Assembly (NCBI GenBank): GCA_018806915.1
Contig: JAGKQI010000061.1
Span: forward strand, 496,001-560,000
DNA: 64,000 nt
Source of the DNA: Phytophthora colocasiae
Lineage: Eukaryota > Oomycota > Peronosporomycetes > Peronosporales > Peronosporaceae
Reading direction: 5' to 3'
In this document: positions 20,306 through 31,029 of the stretch, piece after piece
Layout of the letters: every line of letters starts with the position of its first letter
Numbering within the stretch: position 1 is the stretch's first letter
Made by a program: the position numbers and the translations under genes
The notes under the pieces: generated by a model
What the model saw: only the letters and a program-made list of their open reading frames with translations
Told to the model about the DNA's origin: nothing
Databases searched by the model: none

Positions 20306-23134
20306 ATGATGGTCGACCAAGCTGAAACGTCAACCACCGATCTATACATGTATACCGAGTTACAACACCAAGGAGAGTTGTTTTACGGTTCCGGATCGAG
20401 GATAGGTGGAAGAACTCGGCATCGAGCTGAATTACAGGTGATTACACAAAACTTACAAGGATTTGCTAAAGAGCGTCGACTGGGGTGGTTACGTGGATGG
20501 AAACAACGGACCGATACTGCTCCTGCAGACGTAATTTTCGTACAAGATACAATATAAGAACAGAAAAAGAAATTGAAGAGGTTATGGCTATGTGGAATTT
20601 GGTTTTGGGCATTAAAAACCCAAATCATCCGACTAGCTATTGGACAGTGATGGATGAATCTTCTGGAGGCGTAGGTATACTCATGCAACCCCATCACGCA
20701 GAAAAAGTTAAGTTCTGGAAGCAAGAAGAGTGGACAGGCAGACGATTGGCTCTGCGGTTTAATGATTGGACACTGATCAACATTTACGCTCCTGTTAGTA
20801 CAGATAAACAAACACTTCTATGAAGATCTCGAAGTATGGGTCGAAAACGCAGAAAATATGCTTCTAGGTGGAGATTTTAACGCGGTTCTGCAGCCTTCTC
20901 TCGATGGTATCACGAAAGGATTGCGGAGCGGGAAATCATGTGAAACTTATGAGTTGAACAATCTCGTTGAACATTTAGATTTACTAGACGCCGTTCATTT
21001 GACTACTCACGCCGAGGAAGACAGTGTCCCAGATCCATTGACTCATTTTAGCTTTTGGAGAGACCACAGCGCGAGTAGAATTGATCATTTTTATCTCAGC
21101 AACAACATAGCGGGAGTAGTGCAATGGGTAGAAGCCCGTCTCCCGGTTTCGAAGTCAGATCATCAAGAAGTTCGTGTATGGCTAACATTACAAAATCCAA
21201 GACGAACTAGATCAAATAGGTCAAACTATCCTATCCAAACTGCGTCTCCAGATTGGGTGAACCAACAAATTCGAAAACGACTACAGAAGCTGAAGGTTGT
21301 TTTCCAACAACAAAGTTGCCCAGCCCGGGCGTGGGATACATTTGCGACGCAAATTTCGGTGATGCTAAAGGAAGTTGCGCGACAGGATTCTGATAGAACA
21401 TCAGTTTACTACAACAGCCTTAGGGCAAGTTTGAATCGTCAGCATAAAAATCGAGATGACTATAGACAGACTTACAATAACGCCAGAACTCGTCAAAGTC
21501 AAAACTCTTTTGGAAGGATGCTGCAACCGACCCTCACCAATTTGAAGGGGTTTTATAAAAGGCACGCGGACTGGCAACGCGATCAAACTATCTCGAATAT
21601 TGTACCATCCCCAGATCATTTTTACCCAGAGGATATGTCGATTGCAGAAAAAATGGCTAGTGAATGGAATGGAATTATGGGAGGGTCTCATGCAAGAGTA
21701 GACCCATCGGCGATGGAAGAAGAACTCCGTAAGTTTCATACCGTTCCAGAAGCACCGAGGCTTTCATCTGACGAAAACCGTTCGCTTGTCAACCCTATTC
21801 TGGACGATGAGGTCCTATCCGCAATTAATCAACTACCTAGAGGCAAATCTGGAGGTACAACTGGGCTTTCCCACGATTTTTTCAAAGACTTCAAAGTGGA
21901 AATGGAAGAATGTTTAACGCTGGTTTACCGAGCAGTCCAAAAAGGTGCGGAAGTGCCTAGCACGTTTCTTGATGCGGTTGTGGTTCCACTCAGGAAGAAA
22001 GGACCGGCCAATCTCACTTCTCAACACTGCATATAAAATTCTTGGGAGAATTTACGTTGAAAGGATACATCGCTTTTTACCAAGGATAATTAGCTCAGCC
22101 CAACAAGGATTTGTAAGGGGTAGACTAATGACAAAGAGTGTTACTATGGTTCAAGCAATGCTCAAGAGACTCATTGATGATCCAGAGTTAGATTGGGCTG
22201 ATTCTCCAGTTATCGTGTGTTTAGACGAGAAAAAGGCGTACGACACATTGGATCGGAGCTTCATGATAACTTCACTAGCGGAATTTGGATTTCCACAAGC
22301 GTTTCTTGATGTTCTCCACAATTTGCATTCCGGAACCAGAGCCAGCTACATGGTAAATGGAGAGGAATCTTCGAAATGGGTGGTAAACGCTGGGATCCGG
22401 CAAGGGTGCCCACTAGCGCCGTTGTTATTTATTTTGGCTATCGATTTTATTGGGAGAGCTATCGTTGACCATCCGGAAATTACAGGCTTGGAAATACCTG
22501 GATCCGGAGGATGTAGGCATGTCTTCAATGGGTTTGTTGATGACTGTGCTGTATTTCTATCGGCATCACGACAGATTGAACCGTTAAACCACCTTCTTAA
22601 ACGTTTCGGTGAATTATCTGGACTAAACGTTCAACCTCAAAAGAGTATAGTGATACCCCTTAACGCTGCATGGGATCAAGGAAGATGCCATGGATACCCA
22701 GTATTAGCAAAAGGAGGAGTGACAAGCATCTTAGGCTACCAATTGGGGACGCATGATACAACGCAACATAATTGGGATGTTCGGGTTCAAAATATCAAAA
22801 AACGACTACAAGTGGCTACAAGTGTTACAAATTCCGTTAAACAGCGAGTTATGTTGTTCAATGCGGTAGTGCTGCCCGTAATATTATTCACTGGGATGCA
22901 TATTCCTGTATCGAAGTCGATATTGCGGCAACTGGAACAGCTCCAAAAGCGATTTATCTGGAAAGGGACTACAAGAGACGTTATTACGCGACATAGGATA
23001 ACACCAGGATTGGTGTTCGCTCCAGAAGATCAAGGTGGACTCGGTTTACAAAGTATAGAGCAAGCTCTGTTGATAACACGAATCAACCAGGCTGAGCAAT
23101 GGATACAGTGTACACCTGATCATTACCAGGCGGC
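20306..23134 (+). pseudogene. LINE endonuclease-reverse transcriptase, 5' part
   Basis: Endonuclease: LQVITQNLQGF and VIFVQDT (20306-20557), WTLINIYAPVSTD (to 20823), LLGGDFNAV (about 20860), SRIDHFYLS and SKSDHQEV, the signature residues of the apurinic-endonuclease fold. RT: LPRGKSGGTTGLSHDFFKDF, DRPISLLNTAYKILGR, AQQGFVRGR, VIVCLDEKKAYDTLDRSF, GIRQGCPLAPLLFILAID, and the catalytic FVDDCAVFLS (DNA about 22533-22556). Frame changes lie near 20540, 20823-20858 and 21990. The sequence is cut at 23134 by the copia element within DHYQAA and resumes at 28460. The enzyme would nick target DNA and prime reverse transcription there. Confidence 0.85.
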
Positions 23135-23440
23135 TGTTGCAACATCAAATTCGTGCAAGCATTACTCCGGCGATATGCGTCCAGAAGAGAGCGACGGACG
23201 GGGAAAACATCTACTGCGCATGCTCATTTCAATCCAGCTGAGAGGACAGGCAACGAGTGCGATCGTGGCCTCCAGCTACTTCACAAGACCACCACAGAGG
23301 AGACCAAGGGGATAGCCTTACATGTAGTTCGAGTTCACAGCTTCAGTTCTCTATCATTCTCACTTTTACCTGCTAACCAACAAACAACTTGAGTCTCCTA
23401 CATCGCCGCACTCTTCCGTCGACTTCCTACCTTTCCATCA
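23135..23440 (+). repeat. copia 5' LTR
   Basis: 306 bases, TGTTGCAAC...CTTTCCATCA. It differs from the 3' LTR at a handful of positions, including one extra A near 23205 and a small change near 23283. Confidence 0.95.
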
Positions 23441-23460
23441 GGTTATGAGCCCAAGTCACG
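23441..23460 (+). other. copia primer-binding site (internal tRNA-Met type)
   Basis: GGTTATGAGCCCAAGTCACG directly follows the LTR. It does not begin with TGG but resembles the complement of a methionine-tRNA anticodon arm (CAT in the complement), as used by copia of Drosophila, where a half-tRNA serves as primer. Confidence 0.6.
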
Positions 23461-23970
23461 ACTCGCACTAAAGAGTGAACAAGTCCTACGACCCGGCTGT
23501 ATTGAAGACTATCGAAACCGAATACCCGCGTTTCCTGATCCCTGTGATACCTGATCCCCGGGATATCTGATACCTGATTCCTGCGACGTGTGAGAATCTG
23601 CGACGTGCGACAACTTCAACTTGTTGCAGTCGTCGTACAGCGTCCAGGCTACGCATCTGGAGATATGAATCGAACGAAGAAATGAAGCGCCCAGCACAAC
23701 GAAACCTTGAACAAGAGCTGGAGGATGCCGCCTACGAACAACCCATGAAATCAGGCCCCACGTGATCAAGGAGTGCTGAGGTTGCGTACCTGCGAGCAGA
23801 AGTCGCTGAGCTGCGTCAGCAAGCCGCTGCTGCAACCACATGGCTGGAGAGCTCGAGAAGATGAGGGGCAGACTTTGCCCAGATGATGAACCGACAGGCC
23901 GCCGCGCAACCGAAGCTCCAGGCAGAGCTAAGCTGAGCTGAGGCCCACGCAAAGGCGACGCCTGAGCTGT

Positions 23971-24681
23971 ATGCTGAGATTTCTCAGCTCAAATCCAAGC
24001 TGGAAGCGTTCAAAGCCAGTGCAACCACCAGCACCACCTGGCCAGCAAGCACCTACACGTACGACACCTAAAATCAAGGACGTACTATGCCGTAAATTTG
24101 GCGGGAACGAGGTATACCCTGGCCTCGGTTCCGGGTTCGAGGATTTTATCCTTGAATACGAGCAAGCGATCTCCACCGAGTCGCTCCTCAACCACTCTAC
24201 TTGGACCTCGCAGATCAAGGCGTCTGTGCTGGTTAACTTCTTAAAGGACAAAGCCGCGCGATTCTTCCACTCAAACGTGACGCAGTGGCGCATAGAAAAG
24301 GCGGACTTTAACTACATCGACTTCAAGGCTAAGCTCTGTGCAGAGTTTGGGTGCAAACTGAACCAAGTACAGCTTTACAAACGCTTGACGTCCTCCAAGC
24401 GTCCACAAGACTCGTGGACTGAATACCTCGACTACCTGAAGTATGTCAATCGCCTCATGACAGGTGATCACAGTCTGCTGTTGCTGGAGACGTTCTGCGC
24501 AAATGCTTGTCCGGAATTGTCCAATACCCTAACCGCTCAGATCGACCGCTCAAATATTAATTACCTGTTGGAAGCTGATCGCATCCTGTCGCTCTTAGTG
24601 GACCTACGGCGACGGGCGGAAGCGAGGCCAGCCAGCACGAGCTCAACCCTCCTCCGAGCAGCCGGACAAGAAACGGAATGA
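23971..24681 (+). pseudogene. copia gag
   Basis: A 236-residue frame with FGGNEVYPGLGSGFEDFILE, a UBN2-like capsid region and LYKRLTSSKRPQDSWTEYLD. The usual copia CCHC knuckle follows in another frame as CYVCDEATAGRHVR, where the spacing is damaged. A frameshift near 24690 separates gag from the rest. Confidence 0.75.
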
Positions 24682-24959
24682 TGGGCATCACCAGGAGAAC
24701 CAGCCGCGCGAGCCAGCAACAAACAGAACTCGCGTAACACCAATGGTCAAGCTCACGTCGCGTCGGCAAAGCCCGCTGGGAAACTAGTGTGCTATGTTTG
24801 TGACGAGGCCACCGCGGGCCGGCATGTCCGGACCTAAAGAAGGTAAAGGCTGCAGAGAAACGCCAAGGACAAGCTCACAGCGCTACAACCACGAATACCG
24901 ACACTGTCAGCAACGATGCAGAACAAGGCCACATCTGGCATGAAGCCTCGAGTAAGCCG

Positions 24960-27900
24960 AATACCCGGCCGCTCCAGCTTCCGGAGTGGATTCGACTCTG
25001 GTGCAACACCACCTGTGCACCGACCGAAACCTGTTATTTGGTGTGGAGCCTGCAAAACTAACTATCAAGGTCGCGAACTCTGAAACAATCACGTCTTCGC
25101 TCAAGGGGAACTGCCTACCCAGACTACAGTCGGCGGAATCAAGCGCAGTATTTTACTTACAAACGTGTACTACTGTGAGCAAGTCGGGAGAAATCTACTG
25201 TCGTTGTCGCGGCTCCGGTCTCGAGGACTCCGTTTCATGTTTGCAGAGACGTGTACATTTCTCTCGCCGGACGGGACCGTCGTCGGTGAAGCCACCGAGC
25301 GAGGAGGTCTCTGGGTCGTTAACGCGGCAACAATGGGCACTCACAGCTCTGACGCGCAGGCACTCTTCGTCAACGTGAAAAAGGACTCGCTGCAGCAGTG
25401 GCACGAGAGACTCGGCCACGTTAACTTCCAGGACTTGCTGCGAATGGTGAACAACAATCTGGCAAATGGTGTCGAGCTTGCAAACAAAAAGATTACCTTT
25501 TGCATGGCCTGCGCGGAGGGCAAGCAGTCTCGGAACGCGCAGCCCAGCCACCAGGATACCTCGGACTCGGCTCCAACGGATGAACTCGGCGCGGTGATAT
25601 GCATGGACCTGAAGGTGGACCTGAAGCCCGATCGCAATGGCCATCGTCATGTACTAACCATAGTTGACCATGCGTCTAACTACAACCAAGTATTCCTGTT
25701 GCACACAAAGGACGAGACATTCGACAAATTTTTACTCTTTGCAAATGAGTTCCAGCGGCAGGTACGACTCAAGATCAAGGTCCTCCGTACCGATGGCGGG
25801 GAGGTTCTGAACTCGCTGTTTAAAGAATATGCCAGTCGGAATGGGATCCGGCTGCAGACCACGCACCCAGACACGTCCGCGTCCAATGGGAAAGCTGAGC
25901 GCTTCCACAGGACTCTGATGAACTCCGCACGCTCCATGCTCTGGGCGTCGTCACTGCCTCAACGCTACTGGGGAGACGCTGTGCTTTACGCCTCCTATAT
26001 CCGCAATAGGGTCCCAACCAGAGCAAACGCCGACTATAAGTCTCCGGTCGATGTGCTGACCGGAAAACATCCTCGCGTCTCCCACATACTTAAGTTTGGG
26101 TCTAAGTGCACGGTATTCGTGCCTCGAAAGTCCGGTCGAAGCCTGCAGAAACGTGCCGAAAAAGCCATTGTGCTTGGCATCTCGACCACCCAAAAAGGCT
26201 ACCGGCTTCTAATTCCAAGAACCAAGCGCTTCATCACCAGCCCCGACGTCCAAAACATCGATAAGCTGGACATACAGGACCCCCTTACAGCAGAGGTACT
26301 CCGTAAGCTTCACGACGAGCACTCCGACGCAAGCACCACCAGCACTGATACTTCTGTTCGAGCTACAGAGCAAGAAGGCACGCTAGAATGCAACGAACAA
26401 AGTGAAGAAGATGATGAAGTCGGAGTTCCTGACGACTTCGGACGGCCAATCCCCGCTGGAGTCCTCCGACGTGTCTTTGGAAAGCGTGAGCACAGTGAAA
26501 CTACTGACTTTGAGCTGCCACAGTCGTTTATCGACACCTTTGCAGGGCCTGCGTACGCCATGATGACAATTAAGGCCTCGGACCGTGAAAAGGAACCTCA
26601 GTCAGTGGCAGAGGCAAAGCGAAGCAAGCATTGGGCCGAGTGGAAAGCCGCCATGGACAAGGAACTTGCTGAGCTGGACGCCAATGGCACCTGGGAACTG
26701 GTCAGGCACCCGACGGAGCCAACATCGTAACGTCTAAATGGGTCTACAAGATGAAATTCAATAGTATCGGCGAGCTGGAGCGGTTCAAAGCCCGCTTGGT
26801 GGCACGTGGATTTACCCAGAGGTACGGTGTCGATTTCGAGTCCACATTCTCGCCTGTTTTGAAGATCTCGAGTTTACGATTCATTGTGATGCTAGCTGCG
26901 ATCTGGAAGGTCAAGGTCCGCCAAGGTGACGTGCCGAATGCGTACAAAGTCAGCCCTGGACAAACCGATATATCTTAGGCCACCCACTGGAACAAGGGGC
27001 AACAACGACCATCGCGTATGGTTACTACTAAAAGGGCTGTACGGCTTAAAGCAAAGTGGAAAGCTGTGGAATGAGCTCATCGACTCATTCTTACAAGCAC
27101 AGGGCTTCGAGAGATCTCGCATGGACCCCTGCCTTTACTTCCTTTGGCACCACGGCGCACTCTGTGTTCTGGGGCTTTACGTGGACGACATCCTGATCGT
27201 GAGTCAGAATCCGACTATATCTGATCAAGTGATGGCGAAACTCACCGAGCGATTTGATATCAAGGACCTCGGCAACGCTCAAAAGTGCCTTGGGATCTGG
27301 ATTGGTTACTCTACGGATGGAATCACTATTCACCAGCAGACTACGCTGGATCTGCTCGCAAAATAGAGAGATGGACCAGTGCAAAGCGGCTTCGACCCCT
27401 ATGGACGTCAACCATCGCTTCTTCGAGGAGAACGGGGACCCGTTTCAGAACACCACACTCTACCGTGAAGCGATTGGCAGCCTGCTCTGGATATCAAACT
27501 GCACGCGTCCCGACATCGCCACTGCGACCAACTGTCTCTCTCTCGTTTTGTTTCGTGCCCAACATTGGTGCATTGGAACGGGGTAAAGCGAATTCTCCGG
27601 TACCTGCGAGGTACTACCGACGTTGGGCTGTTTTACAGGAGTTTGGGAACGGCATCGCATCAAAACTACAGCCGATCATCTACTCCTGACGCAAACTGGG
27701 CTGGCGATTCGTCGGGCAAAGTCAACGAGTGGCTCAGTTCTCCAGATCAACGGCATGACCATCTCATGGTCGTCGCGCGGAAGCAAACTACTGTCCTGTC
27801 AACTATGGAAGCGGAATATGTTGCCGCGTGCTCTGCTGTTCAAGACTGCATCGCGATTCGCCAACTCCTTCAAGAGCTTGGGCTCATGCAGCAGACCGAC

Positions 27901-28143
27901 AAACTTCTTCTTCGCGTGGATAACCAGTCAGCGATAAAATCGATGGAGAACGCAGTTACCACGCAGCGCACCCGCCACCTACACATCAAGTATCATTTCA
28001 TCCGGGATGCAATCACCAACAAGAAAGTTCAAGTAGAATATTGCCCGACTCAGCAGCAGCTTGCTGATATCTTCACGAAAGCCACCGATCGCATCATTTT
28101 CGGACGAATGTGCAGCATGCTTCGCCTCACAAGTCATGCTTGA
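24960..28143 (+). pseudogene. copia pol: protease, integrase, RT, RNase H
   Basis: Protease near 24990: the DSGAT box is there but a one-base shift separates it from HHLCTDRNLLFG. Integrase (25165-26730): zinc site HERLGHVNFQDLL with CMACAEGK, catalytic Asp in VICMDLKVD, Asp in RTDGGEVL, Glu in NGKAERFHR, then a GKHPRVSHILKFG motif. RT: FKARLVARGFTQRYGVDFES (26780), KGLYGLKQSGKLWNELIDSF, catalytic LYVDDILIVSQ (about 27175-27205). RNase H: DANWAGDSSGKVNEW, STMEAEYVAA, RVDNQSAIKSMEN, RHLHIKYHFIRD, LADIFTKA, ending at 28143 just before the polypurine tract. Frameshifts or stops lie near 26730, 26975, 27365 and 27580. Confidence 0.9.
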
Positions 28144-28150
28144 GGGGGAG

Positions 28151-28454
28151 TGTTGCAACATCAAATTCGTGCAAGCATTACTCCGGCGATATGCGTCCAG
28201 AAGAGAGCGACGGACGGGGAAACATCTACTGCGCATGCTCATTTCAATCCAGCTGAGAGGACAGGCAGCGAGTGCGATCGTAGCCTCCAGCTACTTCTAG
28301 AACCACCACAGAGGAGACCAAGGGGATAGCCCTACATGTAGTTCGAGTTCACAGCTTCAGTTCTCTATCATTCTCACTTTTACCTGCTAACCAACAAACA
28401 ACTTGAGTCTCCTACATCGCCGCACTCTTCCGTCGACTTCCTACCTTTCCATCA
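28151..28454 (+). repeat. copia 3' LTR
   Basis: 304 bases, direct repeat of 23135-23440, followed by the target duplication GCGGC and then LINE sequence in frame. Confidence 0.95.
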
Positions 28455-28459
28455 GCGGC

Positions 28460-30573
28460 ATGGCATTTTTTAGCCCATCCTGCGGTTGCCACGTCTCGTG
28501 ATTGCTGTGCTTTTACGCCTACCACGGAAGAGCAGCTTAAGAACGCTCAACGACAAACCTCAAGGAAGACAATTTCAACAGTACAAGGAATTGGACGACT
28601 CGAGCTTTGGACAGATCTCACTGAGCAAAATAAGAATGGTATAATGGCCCAGAAATTAAAGAGCCAAGTGCATGCTATGAGAGAGACAATTGTTTGCTTC
28701 TGGGTGGGCACCGGCACGATCAAATGCATACTCAAAGGAAGATCAACTTTTAGTCGTGATTCGTTGGCAACAGACTATTGGAGAACGAGTAAATGGGCTA
28801 TAAATGCGTACATTATTGATGGTAATGGTAAACCGCTCCACGAGAAGGATTTCCCCTTGTTTGAACCGAGTACACTGATAAAATTGAGAGTTCGAATGGA
28901 ATCTCCAGGGGTTTATTTGCTGACACCACCTTTAAGCACACGTCCCTTTACTATTCGGCATTATGGTCAATTACGGCGTTGGTGTACGAGTTTATTTGCC
29001 TGCGTTCCAGACAAAGTATGGACAACAATTATCGAACCGATTCGACCTCGCAATTTCCCATTATTGAAACAGCTATATACATGACAGGCCAAGAGTGAAA
29101 GAATGGTAATCGCCACACTCACCACGCGCCCAAACTATCCTGTTTTTTTTTTAGAACAGGACGCACGCAGTTGGACTTGGTCTGTGGTAAATCGGGATCC
29201 TGATCCACAATTTGATGAAGACGCACAACAATTGAAATTTGAGCAACGAACGACTGGTTTAGCATTTGAACCAACACCCCTGCTACATCCAACACCATGG
29301 ACAGCAACCCGCGAAACCAGATCAAGTAAGCTCCGACAAACCATTCGTAAAAGTCGATCTAAACGGATTCGCAAATGCCGGACAGTGTCAATCATTAGAG
29401 TTCTGGAAAAGATGGATTTAGGAGCACAACGTAGTGCCTGGGCGAGGGGTGCACAGAATCAACATCCCGAACAAATCTGGCAAATCGATGGCGTTTTAAC
29501 GGATTATCAAAGATGGACATTATACCGAATATGCACCAGGACATTGAATTTATACCATGAAGGTTGGCCGGAGAATCGTCAGTGTACATATCAGTTGTGT
29601 ACCACGAACAAAGAGACAATTGAACACATAGTCTGGGAATGCCCAAGAGCCCAAGATGTTTGGCAAGAATGGCTCCCTAAATGGCTTGGCCATTATCCTC
29701 ATCGAGAGGAGCTTGATAGGCTATTACCACACCTGGCTTCTAGGACAGCAACTTCCCCAATTTCGTAGATGAGGCATCACGAACTATTCCGTTTTGGGAA
29801 TCAGGGCATGATGAAGCATTGCAAGTAATATGGAATATTTGGACAACGTCTACTGTACGCAGTGTACGCTGTGGATTATTCGAAACAAGGAAATTTTCGA
29901 ATACGAAAACATTTCAGGCCAGGAAGCCAAACGGAGACTCACGAAACTCGCAGATTTTCAAACAAAAGCGGTGATCAAGGGACTAACCTCCAGACCTAAT
30001 ACCTATGAGTTGGGATTTCAAGTGGCTGAATGTTATGCCGTTTTCAGTGCGATTGTACCTTCGGATCGACCGATAGCGCTGATAAGTCGGACACTACTCG
30101 TTCACTCGGTAAACATTCCTGAATCACCAGGAAGACGGGGAGCTTGGGCTATTGCCGGGGATGAACCAGAAGGAGACTGTTTGATTGGATTGCTACAAGA
30201 AAAGCTGGATATGACGGAAGTCAATATGGCGAAAAGACTTATTACGAGTGCTTTGGCTCAGTTGAAGAAAGAGAAGCTAATGTCTACAGTACAATTAAAG
30301 CTGCAAGGTGTCCAACACGTGCTCAAAGCACTCCGAGAGGACTTGGATGTTAAGCAAGGCTTCAATGAGATCGTATCTATCACGTGGGGATCAAGCCACA
30401 AGACAGCAACTAAAGCAATGATCGCACTCATCCAGTCAAAACTATCAAAGTTCCCCAATCAAACACTTCGTCGTGACTGCGTTCCACCATCACTCTGGTA
30501 TTTCGATGGAAACAGGCGAACATCAGGATACAAAGGTGATAAGGCAACTGCTTCAAGAATACCAGGACTCTAG
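28460..30573 (+). pseudogene. LINE ORF2, 3' part (after the copia insertion)
   Basis: Once the copia and one GCGGC are removed, the LINE frame runs on as AAWHFLAHPAVATSRDCCAF without a break. 28644-29084 is helical and aromatic (HYGQLRRWCTSLFACVPDKV). After a frameshift, 29103-29768 ends with a Cys/His zinc motif (CTYQLCTTNKETIEHIVWEC), typical of LINE ORF2 C-termini. 29830-30573 is a further frame of unknown fold starting LDNVYCTQCTLWIIRNKEIF. The protein ends at 30573. Confidence 0.7.
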
Positions 30574-31029
30574 TAATCTGCCAGGTAATAAGTAGCTATG
30601 GAAATATTAGGGAGTGATGTATAGTTAGTTTCTAACGTAATTACATGACCTCCTCAACACACAAATCATAAGCTTCAAAGCAAGCATTCCAAACCCCGAC
30701 ATCTTTAAGTCTCGTTTTCCTTCATTAATCTTCAACAGCCCTCGCTTCTTCGTCTTCTCATAGCCTTCCAACACGTTTTGCAACTTTGTGTTTAAAGTTT
30801 TACCAAAAATCGGTCAAATGAGAGTGATATACGTCGAGTAATGCGCTCCGGAAACCGCGAACATTAGAGATCGATAAAGGTTTAGCTGGGGCACTTTCAG
30901 CTGAGAGGTTCTCACGATCGCAAATATCACCGGGGCTGCATAAATGTCCAAAAAATTCGAGTACGACTTCGTTTGGTAGTGGTATTTTGTCGCGTCGTCT
31001 GTATCAGTTGCAGCGGATGTATGTTTATT
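30574..31029. other. Boundary between transposon block and gene island
   Basis: About 450 AT-rich bases with no gene or repeat I can recognise. It holds the LINE 3' end and the 3' flank of the minus-strand gene that follows. Confidence 0.5.

Larger units (their letters stand above)
23135..28454 (+). mobile_element. Ty1/copia retrotransposon, 5320 bp, complete structure
   Basis: LTRs at 23135-23440 and 28151-28454, 5-base duplication GCGGC (23130-23134, 28455-28459), primer site at 23441, polypurine tract GAGGGGGAG ending at 28150. Coding order is gag, protease, integrase, RT, RNase H, as in copia. It sits in the RT-region C-terminus of the LINE. LTRs differ at few positions, so insertion was recent, but the interior has several frameshifts. 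Confidence 0.95.
14600..30600 (+). mobile_element. LINE-type non-LTR retrotransposon with two internal insertions
   Basis: A plus-strand LINE of about 9 kb once the pogo (15898-17347) and copia (23135-28454) insertions are removed. In order: ORF1-like acidic protein with CCHC knuckle, OTU-protease-like domain, apurinic endonuclease, reverse transcriptase (FVDD), and a C-terminal Cys/His region. Both insertions restore the frame when taken out with one target duplication. Several frameshifts are present. The ends are uncertain: the left lies between the Crypton relic and the ATG at 14662, the right just after the stop at 30573; no poly-A tail is evident. Confidence 0.85.
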
